Notes: generated by a model from the letters alone, not told the origin. A stretch of 64,000 nucleotides of DNA from Streptomyces sp. S465 (GCF_026898115.1 NZ_CP114036.1:1054001-1118000); one strand, 5' to 3'. Shown: positions 23,275 to 32,811, counted from the stretch's first letter. Made by a program: numbers and translations.

Positions 23275-25716
23275 TCAGCCGGACGACAGCGGCAGCCACT
23301 TGGACTCGCCCGGGGCGACGGTCAGGGAGCGGTCGGCGAGCCGCACCTCGATCGGGGGCTCTTCCGAGTCCGGCACGCTGATCCACAACCTCCCGGCCCG
23401 CACCCGCAGGGCGACGCCCCAGTGGCCGCGATAGCGGATCGCGAACCGGTACTCGGACAGTGCGGACAGTGCGGACAGCCCCGGCAGCTCCGACGGCTCG
23501 GGGAGCGGCACCGGGTCCAGCCACAGGGCGTCCTCGCGGGTCTCCAGCCCGGTCAGGCCGCGCTGCACCAGGTCCAGGGTGCCGCCCATGGCCCCGAGGT
23601 GGATTCCCTCGCCGGTGGTGCCGCCCTGGACGTCCGCCACATCGCCGAGCAGCGCCTCCTGGCAGTGCCGCCACGCGTCGGCCCGGCGCGCCCGCACCAG
23701 CACCCAGCCGTGCACCAGCTCGCTGAGGGTCGAGCCGTGGCTGGTCCGGGGCAGGTAGTAGGCCACGGTGGCGTGCCAGACGTCGTCGTCCAGGGCGTAC
23801 CCCAGCCGCCGGAAGAGCGCCGACAGTTCGGCCGGGCCGAAGAGGTAGCCGAGCATCAGCGCGTCGGCCTGCTTGGATGCCTGGTAGCGGTTGACGGAGT
23901 CGCCCTCGGACTCCAGGATCCGGTCCAGCCGGCGGATGTCGCCGTAGCGGGCGCGGTAGCCGTCCCAGTCGAGTTCGGCCAGCTCCCCGTAGCCGTCGAA
24001 CTGGCTGATGACGCCCCGGTGGAAGGGGACCAGCAGCCGCCGTGAGACGTCCTCCCAGCGCTCCGGTTCCGCGCGGTCCAGGCCCACCCGCTCGAACAGC
24101 TCGCGCCGGCGCGGCTCGGGCAGGGTGCGGGCCAGCTCCAGGGCCCGGTCGAGCACCCAGGCGGCGGTGACGTTGGTGTACGCGTTGTCGTCGATCCCAG
24201 CGCGGTCGGCGCCCGGGTAGCCGTCGTGGTACTCGTCGGGCCCGACCACTCCGCGGATGCGGTACCGCCCGCGGTCCGGATCGAACACGGCGGTGTCCGC
24301 CCAGAAGCGGGCGATCTGGAGCAGCATCTCCGCGCCCTTGGTGTGCAGGAAGTCGGTGTCGCCACTGGCCTGGCAGTACTGCCACACGTTGTACGCCACC
24401 GCGGAGCCGACGTGCTGCTGGAGCCGGGAGTGGTCCGGCAGCCAGCGGCCGGAGCGCGGGTTCAGATGCAGCGTCTGGGTCTCCTCCCGCCCGTCGCTGC
24501 CGCTCTGCCACGGGTACATCGCCCCGGCCCGCCCGGCGTCCGCGGCGGCCCGGCACGCCTGGGGCAGCCGCCGGTGGCGGTAGTGCAGCAGGGCCCGGGA
24601 GACCTCGGGGAAGTGGAGGTTCAGATACGGCAGCACGAACAGCTCGTCCCAGAAGACGTGTCCGCGGTACGCCTCGCCGTGCAGGCCCCGGGCCGGGACG
24701 CCCACGTCCAGTTCCGCGGTGTGCGGGGAGAGCGTCTGCAGGACGTGGAACAGGTGCAGCCGCAGGATGTGGCCCGCCTCGCCGGGCACCTCCAACGCGG
24801 CCTCGCGCCACAGGTGTTCCCATGCGGTGCGGTGGGAGGCGAGCAGCTTGCCGAACCCCGGCGCCTTGGCCACCCCGTCGAGCGCGGCCCGGACCGGATC
24901 GCCGGTCGCGGGGTCCTTGGAGGTGTGCACCGCCACGGTCTTCTCGATGGTGACGGGGGCGTCCGGCGCGACCGGTACGGCCAGGGTGCGCAGCGCCGCG
25001 CTCTGGGTGACCCGCTGCCCGGTGCCGGTGGGCACGCCCTGGACGGCCCGGGTGCGCGCGGCCATGGCCACCCGCACCTCGGAGGCGGTGGTGCGGCAGC
25101 TCAGCCATACGGTGTCGGGGCCGGCGGTGCCGGTGTGCCGGTCGCCGAGGTGGCAGCCGGCCAGCGCGCCGTAGCGGGCCACGCCCGTGTTGGCCACGGC
25201 GCCGTCGAGCCCCGACTCCAGTTCGAGGGTGCCGGACCAGCCCTCGGCCCGGAAGGTGGTCCGCATCGCCGCCAGGTGCGGGTCCCCCATGTGGACGAGG
25301 CGCTGCTGCTCGACGTGGAGCACCCGGCCGTGCCGGTCGGTGAACCGCAGCCGCCGGAGGAGGGTGCCGTGCCGCAGGCCGAGGGTCTGCCGGTAGCCGG
25401 TCAGCTCGTCCCCGTCGGGCGAGAGCCAGCCGCCGGGGCCGGCCGGCCGGTCCGGGTCGCGGACGCGGTAGCGCAGCGGCAGCCAGTTCGGCAGGTTGAC
25501 CAGGTCCTCGTTCTCGACCTGCCGTCCGCCGACCACCGAGATCAGCCGGTTGTAGCAGCCCGCCACGTAGGTGCCCGGGTAGTGGATCTCATCGGCGGTC
25601 GCCTCGGGGGCCGCCCCCCGGGTGGCGAGATAGCCGTTGCCGAGGGTGCACAGCGACTCCCGCAGCCGCTCCTCGCCGGGCTCGTAGCCCTCGTACTCCC
25701 ACACCCAGTCCGACAC
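23275..25716 (-). CDS. Glycoside hydrolase family 65 protein (disaccharide phosphorylase-like)
   Basis: 813 residues, the usual GH65 size. The N-terminal beta-sandwich (about 1-260, LGNGYLATRGA, YPGTYVAGCYNR) is followed by the (alpha/alpha)6 barrel: GLHGEAYRGHVFWDELFVLP, YRHRRLPQA, GAMYPWQSGSDGREE, and GVVGPDEYHDGY with the catalytic acid Glu at about 494, then the His/Lys phosphate-site region (QASKQADALML). Members split maltose, trehalose or kojibiose with phosphate, inverting to beta-glucose 1-phosphate. No beta-phosphoglucomutase is nearby, so phosphorylase versus hydrolase is not settled. Start GTG 25716 is supported by N-terminal conservation (WEYEGYEPGEERLRESL). Confidence 0.88.
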   Translation of the reverse strand: MSDWVWEYEGYEPGEERLRESLCTLGNGYLATRGAAPEATADEIHYPGTYVAGCYNRLISVVGGRQVENEDLVNLPNWLPLRYRVRDPDRPAGPGGWLSPDGDELTGYRQTLGLRHGTLLRRLRFTDRHGRVLHVEQQRLVHMGDPHLAAMRTTFRAEGWSGTLELESGLDGAVANTGVARYGALAGCHLGDRHTGTAGPDTVWLSCRTTASEVRVAMAARTRAVQGVPTGTGQRVTQSAALRTLAVPVAPDAPVTIEKTVAVHTSKDPATGDPVRAALDGVAKAPGFGKLLASHRTAWEHLWREAALEVPGEAGHILRLHLFHVLQTLSPHTAELDVGVPARGLHGEAYRGHVFWDELFVLPYLNLHFPEVSRALLHYRHRRLPQACRAAADAGRAGAMYPWQSGSDGREETQTLHLNPRSGRWLPDHSRLQQHVGSAVAYNVWQYCQASGDTDFLHTKGAEMLLQIARFWADTAVFDPDRGRYRIRGVVGPDEYHDGYPGADRAGIDDNAYTNVTAAWVLDRALELARTLPEPRRRELFERVGLDRAEPERWEDVSRRLLVPFHRGVISQFDGYGELAELDWDGYRARYGDIRRLDRILESEGDSVNRYQASKQADALMLGYLFGPAELSALFRRLGYALDDDVWHATVAYYLPRTSHGSTLSELVHGWVLVRARRADAWRHCQEALLGDVADVQGGTTGEGIHLGAMGGTLDLVQRGLTGLETREDALWLDPVPLPEPSELPGLSALSALSEYRFAIRYRGHWGVALRVRAGRLWISVPDSEEPPIEVRLADRSLTVAPGESKWLPLSSG

Positions 25717-25835
25717 GGCCGCTCACCGGCTCTCCTCCCTCGACACCCCCATTGTGTTCCGGGCCGGAGGGCTTGACCGGTTGCGCCGCGCCCCCCGCGC
25801 GGCGGAGACGGGGGTCCGCCGGCCGTGGCACCACA

Positions 25836-25910
25836 GGACGGACGGGCGGCCGCGCCCGAAGATGGTTGGAGTCAGTGGGCTGACTCCTTCGGTGCGGCCG
25901 TCCGTCCGTC
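25836..25910. repeat. Long nested inverted repeat in the 387-base region 25717-26103
   Basis: Outer arms GACGGACGG..CGGCCGC and GCGGCCGTCCGTCCGTC enclose CCGAA/TTCGG and an inner perfect 8-bp hairpin GGAGTCAG-TGGG-CTGACTCC (25868-25887). It lies 3' of the SDR gene and 120 bases 5' of GH65 (both minus), so it could be a terminator or a leader structure. Further small hairpins in the same region are GGCCCT-6-AGGGCC (25973-25990) and CCGCCC-CTC-GGGCGG (about 26022-26036). No ORF here looks real. Confidence 0.6.
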
Positions 25911-26103
25911 TTCCCCCCACCTGTGTGGAGGACCAGATTGGACCACGGCCGCACGGGGCGGCAGGGCTGCGCGGCCCTTGATCGAGGGCCGTTGGGCCCT
26001 AGCGACCGTCGTCATAGGCCGTCCGCCCCTCGGGCGGCGACGGGAAGGTGACGGCAGGCCCTGGCGCGGACCCGACCGGCGGCACCATCCGGGTGAGGCG
26101 TGG

Positions 26104-26850
26104 TCAGCGGCCGAGCTGGGCACCGCCATTGATGTGCAGGACCTGGCCGGTGACATACGCTGCCTCCGGGGAGGCCAGATAGCGGATGGCGGCCGCGATC
26201 TCGCCGGGCGTCCCGGGCTGTCCGGTGAGCGTCTGCCCGATCTGCTGGGCGATGAACTCGGGTGTGCCGCGCTCGCCGAAGAACTCAGTGTCCTCGACAT
26301 AGCCGGGGGCCACCGCGTTGGCCGTGACGCCCTCCGGGCCGAGCCGCTTGGCCAGTTCGAAGGTGTAGGCGTGCAGCGCGGCCTTGGTGCCGCCGTACGA
26401 CCCGGGGCCGCGCAGCGCCGCGACCGAGGACAGGTGGACGATCCGGCCGCCGGGCCGGGTGAGGTGGGGCAGCAGCGCCTCGGTGAGCAGCACGGCGGTC
26501 AGCACGTTGGCCGCGAAGTTCCGCCGGTACTGGTCGGCGATGCCCTCGAGGGTTCCGTCGTGGGTGGCCGCGACATTGCCGCCGGCGTTGGTGACGACGA
26601 CGTCGACCGCGCCGTCCGCCGCGATGGTCTCGGCGGCGCGCCGGGTCTGCGCCGGGTCGCTGAGGTCCGCGTCGGCCCAGGTGACCAGGCCGGTGCCGTG
26701 GGCGGCGTTGAGCCTGTCGGCCGCCGCGCGCAGCACTTCGGCGCGGCGCCCGAGGATGACCACCCGGTCGCCGTCGGCGGCGAAGGTCTCCGCGGTCGCC
26801 AGTCCTATGCCCGTACCGCCGCCCGACACCACGATCCGTCGCCCCACCAC
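26104..26850 (-). CDS. Short-chain dehydrogenase/reductase (SDR)
   Basis: 248-residue classical SDR. The cofactor motif VVSGGGTGIGLATA (TGxxxGIG-like) is at residues 7-20, VTNAGG is the NAG element, HLSSVAAL holds the catalytic Ser, and YGGTKAALH is the YxxxK motif. LGRRAEVL after beta-2 has Arg residues, favouring NADP. The C terminus VTGQVLHINGGAQLG is typical of the FabG-like group. Start GTG 26850 or GTG 26847; GGAGG is 3 or 6 bases upstream respectively. It stands alone between the GH2 promoter region and the inverted-repeat region. Substrate unknown. Confidence 0.88.
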   Translation of the reverse strand: MVGRRIVVSGGGTGIGLATAETFAADGDRVVILGRRAEVLRAAADRLNAAHGTGLVTWADADLSDPAQTRRAAETIAADGAVDVVVTNAGGNVAATHDGTLEGIADQYRRNFAANVLTAVLLTEALLPHLTRPGGRIVHLSSVAALRGPGSYGGTKAALHAYTFELAKRLGPEGVTANAVAPGYVEDTEFFGERGTPEFIAQQIGQTLTGQPGTPGEIAAAIRYLASPEAAYVTGQVLHINGGAQLGR

Positions 26851-26891
26851 GGGCCTCCTTTATGCGGCTTGTTGAATAACAGTCACATCCA

Positions 26892-26986
26892 TGAACGCGT
26901 GAACGCGACGTTAGGGAGATAGCGCATTCCCGTCAAGGTTCCCGCATCCACCAGCCGACCCTGTTGCCTTGCGTTCACTATTGACA
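26892..26986 (+). promoter_or_regulatory. Promoter/operator region of the secreted GH2 gene
   Basis: Two adjacent TGAACGCG direct repeats (26892-26907), the inverse GCGTTCA at 26971-26977, and a consensus -35 TTGACA at 26981-26986 followed after 17 bases by a weak -10 (CGCAAT). The repeats are spaced to act as an operator. Both this gene and the divergent SDR could be controlled from here. Confidence 0.45.
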
Positions 26987-27055
26987 GGTTCTGTTGGAGA
27001 TGGCGCAATGGCGGCGCTCCACTTGTCCCAAGAGCTGTTCCAGCAAGGAGGACAT

Positions 27056-29659
27056 GTGCGTTTTCGTTCGTCTTTCACCAGATCCATGGTCGCGACCGTG
27101 ACCTTGGCGCTTGGTGCGCTCGGTCTGCTGACCGCTCCGGGTCCGGCCGCGGCCGACACCCCCTCCGACGACCCTCCGGTCATCCACGGCCTCCGCGGCG
27201 ACTACTACCTCCAGTCCGCCGAGGGGGCCTTCGACTTCCATGAACTGAAGGCCACCAGCCTCGACCCCGCCCTCGACTTCGACAATCTGGAGCCGCGGCT
27301 ACAGGTCACCACCGGACGGGCCGACGACGTCAGCGTCCGCTGGACCGGCCGGATCACACCGGAGCGCTCCGGCGCCCACACCTTCTCGATCACCGGCGAC
27401 AACGGCTTCCGGCTGTGGATCGACGGCGAACCGGTCATCGACCACTGGGTGGACGACTGGGACAAGGAGCAGACCTCCCAGCCCGTCGAGCTCACCGCGG
27501 GCAGGGCGTACGACATCAAGGTCGAGTACTTCGAGCACTACGGCGGCTCCAACCTCCATCTGTCCTGGACCCCGCCCGGCGCCGCCAAGGCGCCCGTACC
27601 CTCGTCGGCCTTCCAGGTGCCCGCGGACTTCGTCTACGACGGCCCGGTGACCAGCGCCGTCCAGTCCGACGGCCGTACCCTGCTGCTGGACTTCGCCCAG
27701 CCCCTCACCACTCCCCCGGCCGGTCTGACATCGCATCTGACCGCCGTCATCGGCGGCGCCGACTGGCCGCTCGGCCGCGCCCGGCTGGACCCGGCCGACC
27801 CGTCCCGGCTGCTGCTCACCCTGAAGGAGCCGGTGGTCGGCCAGGGCGGCGAGGCCGTGGTGCGCTACGACGGCGAGGGCGGTCTCGAGGACGCCGACGG
27901 CGCCATCGAGCCGTACGTCTCCTTCGGCGGCAACGAGTCGACGTACCAGCTGAGCACGGACTGGGCGAAGGACGTCAGCGCCGACAACGCCCATCCCGAG
28001 TACCCGCGCCCGCAGCTGACTCGCGATCAGTGGCGCAACCTCAACGGCAGCTGGCAGTTCGCCGCCGCCGAAGAGGGGCAGGCACCGCCCGTCGGGAAGA
28101 AGCTCAAGGAGCGGATCCTGGTGCCGTACCCGGTGGAGTCCCAGCTCTCCGGCGTGGAGCGCCATGAGGACCGCATGTGGTACCGGCGGACCTTCACCGT
28201 TCCGGCCGGCTGGAAGGTCGGCCAGGACAAGCGGTTGCGGCTGAACTTCGACGCCGTGGACTGGCAGGCCCAGGTGTACGTCAACGGCACCCAGGTGGCC
28301 GACCACCGCGGCGGTTACGACCGGTTCAGCGCCGATGTCACCGACGCCCTGCGGCCGGGCCGCACCCAGGAGCTGATCGTCGGCGTCTACGACCCGACCG
28401 ACGCGGCCGACGGCGAGGATCCGCCGCTGGGCAAGCAGCGCCTCGACCCCAGCGGCATCTGGTACACCCCCTCCTCCGGGATCTGGCAGACCGTCTGGAT
28501 GGAGCCGGTCGCCGCCGACCACGTGGACACCCTCAAGCTGACCCCGGACGTCCCCGGCGAGTCCCTCACCACCGAGGTCCGCGGGGTACGCGACGGCGTT
28601 CCGGTCACCGCCACCGCCTACGACGGAAAGCGCGTGGTCGGCACCGCCACCGGACGCACCGGGACGCCGCTGACCGTCCCCGTGCCCGCACCGCACCTGT
28701 GGTCCCCCGACGATCCGCATCTGTACCGGCTGAAGGTCACCGTCGGGCGGGGCGGATCGGCGGACCGGGTGGAGAGCTACTTCGGCATGCGGAGCATCGC
28801 CGTGGGAGAGGTGGACGGGAAGCAGCGCATCCTGCTCAACGGGAAGCCCGTCTTCTCCATGGCCACCCTCGACCAGGGGTACTGGCCCGACGGACTGCAC
28901 ACCGCGCCGACCGACGAGGCGCTCGCCTACGACCTGAAGATGCACAAGCGCCTGGGCTTCAACTCCGTGCGCAAGCACATCAAGGTCGAACCCGACCGCT
29001 GGTACTACTGGGCCGACCGGCTGGGCCTGCTGGTGTGGCAGGACATGCCGTCCATGAACGCGGTCGCCCCCTCGGAGAAGGCACAGGCGCAGTACGAGCA
29101 CGAGATGAAGCGGATGATCGACCAGCACATCAGCAGCCCGTCGATCGTCATCTGGGTCACCTTCAACGAGGGCTGGGGCCAGTACGGCGGCTCGAAGGTG
29201 CCGGCGCTCGCGAAGAGCTGGGACCCCAGCCGGCTCGTCAACGGGGCCAGCGGCTGGAACGACACCGGAAACGGCGACATCGCCGATGTCCACGCCTATC
29301 CGGCGCCGGGCGATCCGCGCCCGGACGCGACACGGGCGGCCGTCACCGGCGAGTACGGCGGCCTGGGCCTGGCCATACCGGGCCACGCCTGGCCCGTGCG
29401 GCACACCTACGTCGGTGTGGACCGGGACCAGTTCACCGACGAGTATCTGAAGCTGCTGGACAAGGTGCGCGGGCTGATCGCGTGCAACGGCAGCAGCGGG
29501 GCCGTCTACACCCAGATCGTGGATGTGGAGGGCGAGCTCAACGGGCTGCTCAGCTATGACCGCAAGGTGATCAAAGCTGATGTGAACCGGCTGCGCACGG
29601 CGCATCAGGCGCTGATCCACGACGCGGAGGACCCGGCGTCCATGGAGTGCACCGGGTAG
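27056..29659 (+). CDS. Secreted PA14-domain glycoside hydrolase family 2 protein (beta-galactosidase/glucuronidase-like)
   Basis: About 867 residues. The signal (FTRSMVATVTLALGALGLL then AAA-D) is followed by a PA14 carbohydrate-binding domain at about 41-180 (GLRGDYYLQ, WTGRITPERSGAHTFSITGDNGFRLWIDG). From about 320 it is a GH2 sugar-binding domain (LNGSWQFAA, WYRRTFTVP, VYVNGTQVADHRGGYDRF), an Ig-like domain and a TIM barrel. The acid/base Glu is in VTFNEGWGQYGG (about 705) and the nucleophile Glu is probably in TGEYGGLGL (about 765). GTG 27056 is chosen: AAGGAGG lies 5 bases upstream; the overlapping ATG at 27054 is out of frame. Isolated gene, terminated by the hairpin at 29690. Substrate not determinable. 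Confidence 0.88.
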   Translation: MRFRSSFTRSMVATVTLALGALGLLTAPGPAAADTPSDDPPVIHGLRGDYYLQSAEGAFDFHELKATSLDPALDFDNLEPRLQVTTGRADDVSVRWTGRITPERSGAHTFSITGDNGFRLWIDGEPVIDHWVDDWDKEQTSQPVELTAGRAYDIKVEYFEHYGGSNLHLSWTPPGAAKAPVPSSAFQVPADFVYDGPVTSAVQSDGRTLLLDFAQPLTTPPAGLTSHLTAVIGGADWPLGRARLDPADPSRLLLTLKEPVVGQGGEAVVRYDGEGGLEDADGAIEPYVSFGGNESTYQLSTDWAKDVSADNAHPEYPRPQLTRDQWRNLNGSWQFAAAEEGQAPPVGKKLKERILVPYPVESQLSGVERHEDRMWYRRTFTVPAGWKVGQDKRLRLNFDAVDWQAQVYVNGTQVADHRGGYDRFSADVTDALRPGRTQELIVGVYDPTDAADGEDPPLGKQRLDPSGIWYTPSSGIWQTVWMEPVAADHVDTLKLTPDVPGESLTTEVRGVRDGVPVTATAYDGKRVVGTATGRTGTPLTVPVPAPHLWSPDDPHLYRLKVTVGRGGSADRVESYFGMRSIAVGEVDGKQRILLNGKPVFSMATLDQGYWPDGLHTAPTDEALAYDLKMHKRLGFNSVRKHIKVEPDRWYYWADRLGLLVWQDMPSMNAVAPSEKAQAQYEHEMKRMIDQHISSPSIVIWVTFNEGWGQYGGSKVPALAKSWDPSRLVNGASGWNDTGNGDIADVHAYPAPGDPRPDATRAAVTGEYGGLGLAIPGHAWPVRHTYVGVDRDQFTDEYLKLLDKVRGLIACNGSSGAVYTQIVDVEGELNGLLSYDRKVIKADVNRLRTAHQALIHDAEDPASMECTG

Positions 29660-29689
29660 GCGTCAGCACGCCCGGACGGACCGGGCCCC

Positions 29690-29720
29690 GGGCGGGGCGC
29701 CATCGCAGGGCGCCCCGCCC
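29690..29720. terminator. Terminator between the GH2 gene and the convergent barrel-protein gene
   Basis: Perfect 12-bp stem GGGCGGGGCGCC / GGCGCCCCGCCC with a 7-base loop, in the 98-base gap between convergent stops. Confidence 0.8.
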
Positions 29721-29757
29721 GTCAGGGCAACACCGTTGTCACGCGATCACCCGGCTG

Positions 29758-30240
29758 TCACCTGCCGACTTTGAGCGCGAAGTGGACGAGCGGACCCGCG
29801 AGGGTGACGGTGCCCTTGCCGTAGGCGGAGTTGTACCGCCCGGTGCCGCCGACGATCCGGGTCGTGGCGGTGGCGGTCTTGTCGCCCTTGTGGGTGACCT
29901 TGTCGCTGAGCACCAGCCACCCCTTCTTCTTCAGGTGCAGCACCCGCGCGCACCGGACGACCACCGTGCTGCCGGTGACCCTGACGGTGTCGCAGCGCAC
30001 GGTGCCGTCACCGGCGTACGTCTTCTTCTTCTCGGTGTACAGCTTCAGCCGGGTCTCCCAGCGGTCGCCGGGCTGGACCCGCTTGGGCTTGGTGTCGCTC
30101 ACGGCGACGCCGAGCAGATTGACCTTCTCGGTGTTCCCGGCCGCGGCGGCCTGCGCGGCGGCGGGAAGCAGGGCCAGGACGGTGGTCATCGCGGCGGTGG
30201 CGACGGCGCCACGGACAACGGAAGTGAGCATGGACGTCAT
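29758..30240 (-). CDS. Secreted allene-oxide-cyclase/dirigent-like beta-barrel protein
   Basis: About 160 residues with a signal (RGAVATAAMTTVLALLPAAAQA). The mature part has the strand pattern of the allene oxide cyclase barrel fold seen in small actinobacterial secreted proteins: GDRWETRLKLYTEKKKTYAGDGTVRCDTVR, VVRCARVLHLKKKGW, and the end motif RIVGGTGRYNSAYGKGTVTL, which closely resembles dirigent/AOC proteins. Two Cys could pair. It is rich in Lys in the mature region. ATG 30240 is chosen, 30231 is also possible. The function in bacteria is unknown; nothing adjacent suggests one. Confidence 0.65.
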   Translation of the reverse strand: MTSMLTSVVRGAVATAAMTTVLALLPAAAQAAAAGNTEKVNLLGVAVSDTKPKRVQPGDRWETRLKLYTEKKKTYAGDGTVRCDTVRVTGSTVVVRCARVLHLKKKGWLVLSDKVTHKGDKTATATTRIVGGTGRYNSAYGKGTVTLAGPLVHFALKVGR

Positions 30241-30369
30241 CTCACGTCCGTGATCGCCCCCGGGCAAGGCGACCCGGCCATACGATCCGGTATTCCACCC
30301 GGCCGGAGGAATCGGGGGCCGTCCGGCTCCTCCCGCTCCTCCCGGCCCCCGGCCGTACGGAGCGGCAGG

Positions 30370-31035
30370 TCACCGCGCGGCCAGCGCCTCGATGGCGGCG
30401 ATCGTGCGGTCCACCACCACGTCGTACAGCCTGTTCTGCGCCCCCGGCAGCCTCGGCAGCAGCGGGGCCACCGCTTCCCGCTCCTCCTGGGGGTAGCGGG
30501 CCAGCGCCTCGCTCAGGGCGTCGAGTTTGTGGGCGGAGACGGGGCCGCGGTGGGTCTCGTAGACCGCGTGGCCGATGACGGTGGAGCCGATGAGGGTCAC
30601 GGCCAGCGCGAGATCGTCCTCGGCCAGCCGCAGTGGGCGCAGCAGCCGGGTGAGGGTCACCAGGGAGGAGACGCGGGCGGGCTGCTGGGTGGCGGCCATG
30701 TAGGGCAGCAGCTGGCGGTAGGGCAGCAGATAGTCGCGGCTGTCGTGCATCCAGGCGCGCAGCCGCTCCTGCCAGGTCCCGCCCGGCAGGTCCTTGTGCT
30801 GGGCGTCGGCCATGACGCGGTCGGCCACGGCCTGGAGGAGGTCGTCGCGGTCGGGGAAGTAGCGGTAGAGCGCCATGGGGGCGGAGCCGACCGCCTCGGC
30901 GACCCTCTTGACGGTCAGCGCGACCTCCGGTTCGCGGACCGCGAGTTCCGCGGCGGAGCGGACGATCTGCTCGCGCGACAGGCGGGGCGGGCGTCCGCGT
31001 CCCCTGCGGACGGTGTCCTCCGCGGCCTCGGCCAT
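30370..31035 (-). CDS. TetR-family transcriptional regulator
   Basis: 221 residues. The N-terminal helix-turn-helix is at about 17-65 (LSREQIVRSAAELAVREP, LTVKRVAEAVGSAPMALYRYFPDRDDLL), and the C-terminal all-helical ligand domain resembles the TetR_C group (RLRAWMHDSRDYLLPYRQLLPYMAA). AAAGGA precedes ATG 31035. It is divergent from the acyl-CoA ligase and MFS genes, so it is the likely repressor of that pair. An AT-rich possible operator lies at 32784-32811 before the MFS gene. Confidence 0.9.
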   Translation of the reverse strand: MAEAAEDTVRRGRGRPPRLSREQIVRSAAELAVREPEVALTVKRVAEAVGSAPMALYRYFPDRDDLLQAVADRVMADAQHKDLPGGTWQERLRAWMHDSRDYLLPYRQLLPYMAATQQPARVSSLVTLTRLLRPLRLAEDDLALAVTLIGSTVIGHAVYETHRGPVSAHKLDALSEALARYPQEEREAVAPLLPRLPGAQNRLYDVVVDRTIAAIEALAAR

Positions 31036-31188
31036 CCGGTGTCCTTTCGCTCGCCCCCGTCGTGCCAGGTGCCAAGGCTACGCATGTCCGCTCGGGTGCC
31101 GCTCAGCCGTCCGCCGTCTTGAACGCCTCCCCGCGCCGTGCCAGCGTGACGAACCGTCCGGATCGTCCGAGCCCCCGGGAGACCTTCG

Positions 31189-32787
31189 ATGACCGCGTCC
31201 GACCTGCCCGTGGACATCGTGCGCGCCCGCCGCCACGGCATCGCCGATCTGCTGGCGCGCACCGCGGCGCGGCTGCCCGGCAAGACGGCGGTCGTGGCCG
31301 GCGCGCTGCGCCAGACCTACGCCGAACTGGACGCGCTGGTGAGCCGGACGGCCGGGGCGCTGGCGGCGCGGGGCATCGCCAAGGGCGATCGCGTGGTGCT
31401 CCTGGCCCGCAACTGCCACGGCTATGTGGTGGCGTACTTCGCGCTGGCCCGGCTGGGCGCGGTGTCGGTGCCGGTCAACTTCATGCTGACCGCGCCCGAA
31501 GTGGCGTATGTGCTGGACCACTCGGGCGCCATCGGGATCATCGCGGGCACCGAGCTGCTGGATGTCGCCGAGGACGCGCTGGCCGAGGCCGCGCCGCCCC
31601 GGATCGCGCTGCGCGCGGCCCTGGGCGGCGGACGCGAGGGGTGGGAGGACTTCGCCGCGCTGGGCGCGGAGCGGGGGCATCCGGTGCCCGATCCCGCGCT
31701 GGACGACGACGACCCGGTCCAGCTGATGTACACCTCGGGGACCGAGTCCCGGCCCAAGGGCGCGATCATGACGAGCCGCAATCTGATCGCGCAGTATCTG
31801 ACGGCGATCGTCGACGGCGGGATGTCGCCGGACGATGTGGAGATCCATGCGCTGCCGCTCTACCACTGCGCCCAGTTGCACGCCTTCCTCACCCCCGACA
31901 TCCAGCTGGGCGCCACCTGTGTGGTGCTGCCGGGTCCGGACCCGGCGGCGCTGCTGGCCACGATCGAGGCGGAGCGGGTGACCAAGCTGTTCGCCCCGCC
32001 CACGGTGTGGATCGCGCTGCTGCGCCATCCGGAGTTCGCGGTCCGCGATCTGTCGTCGCTGCGCAAGGGGTACTACGGGGCGGCGCCGATGCCGGTCGCG
32101 GTGCTGGCCGAGCTGCGCCGGCGGCTGCCGGGGCTGGCGCTGTACAACTTCTACGGCCAGACCGAGATGTCCCCGATCGCGACCGTGCTGGGCCCGGCCG
32201 ACCAGGAGCGCAAGGCCGGTTCCGCGGGGCGGCCCGCGCTGAACGTCGAGACCCGGGTGGTCGACGAGGCGGACCGGCCGGTGCCGCCGGGCACGGTCGG
32301 CGAGATCGCGCACCGGGGCCCGCACACCATGCTCGGCTACTGGCGGGATCCCGAGCGCACCGCGGAGGCGTTCCGGGGTGGCTGGTTCCACAGCGGCGAT
32401 CTGGGGGTGCTGGACGAGGAGGGGTGCCTGACGGTCGTGGACCGCAAGAAGGACATGGTCAACAGCGGTGGGGAGAACGTCTCGGGGCGTGAGGTGGAGG
32501 AGGTGGTCCACGCCCATCCGGCGGTCGCGGAGGTCGCGGTGTTCGGGGTGGAGCATCCGTACTGGATCGAGGCGGTGACCGCGGTGGTGGTGGTCGTGCC
32601 GGGGCGTCAGGTGACGGCGGAGGAGATCCTCGCGCACTGCCGCGCGCGGCTCGCGGGGTTCAAGGTGCCCAAGTTCGTCGTGTTCGCCGAGGCGCTGCCG
32701 AAGAACCCGAGCGGCAAGATCCTCAAGCGTGAACTGCGGGAGAGCTACCGCGCGTTGGGCGAGGAACCGCTGGACGGACGTATTTGA
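31189..32787 (+). CDS. AMP-dependent acyl-CoA synthetase (medium/long-chain fatty-acid or aryl type)
   Basis: 532-residue adenylate-forming ligase. The P-loop-like core A3 is MYTSGTESRPKGAIM (about residue 181), A5 is YNFYGQTEMSP, and A7/A8 is WFHSGDLGVLDEEGCLTVVDRKKDMVNSGGENV. The catalytic Lys of A10 is in PKNPSGKILKREL near the C terminus. It activates a carboxylic acid with ATP and transfers it to CoA. Start ATG 31189 has GGGAG upstream. It is divergent from the TetR regulator and followed by an MFS gene. The chain specificity is not readable from the sequence. Confidence 0.9.
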   Translation: MTASDLPVDIVRARRHGIADLLARTAARLPGKTAVVAGALRQTYAELDALVSRTAGALAARGIAKGDRVVLLARNCHGYVVAYFALARLGAVSVPVNFMLTAPEVAYVLDHSGAIGIIAGTELLDVAEDALAEAAPPRIALRAALGGGREGWEDFAALGAERGHPVPDPALDDDDPVQLMYTSGTESRPKGAIMTSRNLIAQYLTAIVDGGMSPDDVEIHALPLYHCAQLHAFLTPDIQLGATCVVLPGPDPAALLATIEAERVTKLFAPPTVWIALLRHPEFAVRDLSSLRKGYYGAAPMPVAVLAELRRRLPGLALYNFYGQTEMSPIATVLGPADQERKAGSAGRPALNVETRVVDEADRPVPPGTVGEIAHRGPHTMLGYWRDPERTAEAFRGGWFHSGDLGVLDEEGCLTVVDRKKDMVNSGGENVSGREVEEVVHAHPAVAEVAVFGVEHPYWIEAVTAVVVVVPGRQVTAEEILAHCRARLAGFKVPKFVVFAEALPKNPSGKILKRELRESYRALGEEPLDGRI

Positions 32788-32811
32788 CGTACTGGTTACA
32801 CAATTTATGCG
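32784..32811 (+). promoter_or_regulatory. AT-rich promoter of the MFS gene
   Basis: A -35-like TTGACG at 32784 overlaps the ligase stop, a 16-base spacer holds TACTGGTTACACAATT, then a -10-like TATGCG at 32806-32811. The stretch is strikingly AT-rich for this genome. GAAGGA then GTG at 32863 follow downstream. Confidence 0.45.

Noticed and set aside
25754..26103. Small plus-strand frames in the gap after GH65.
   Set aside because: No RBS, no family similarity; the sequence is dominated by inverted repeats.
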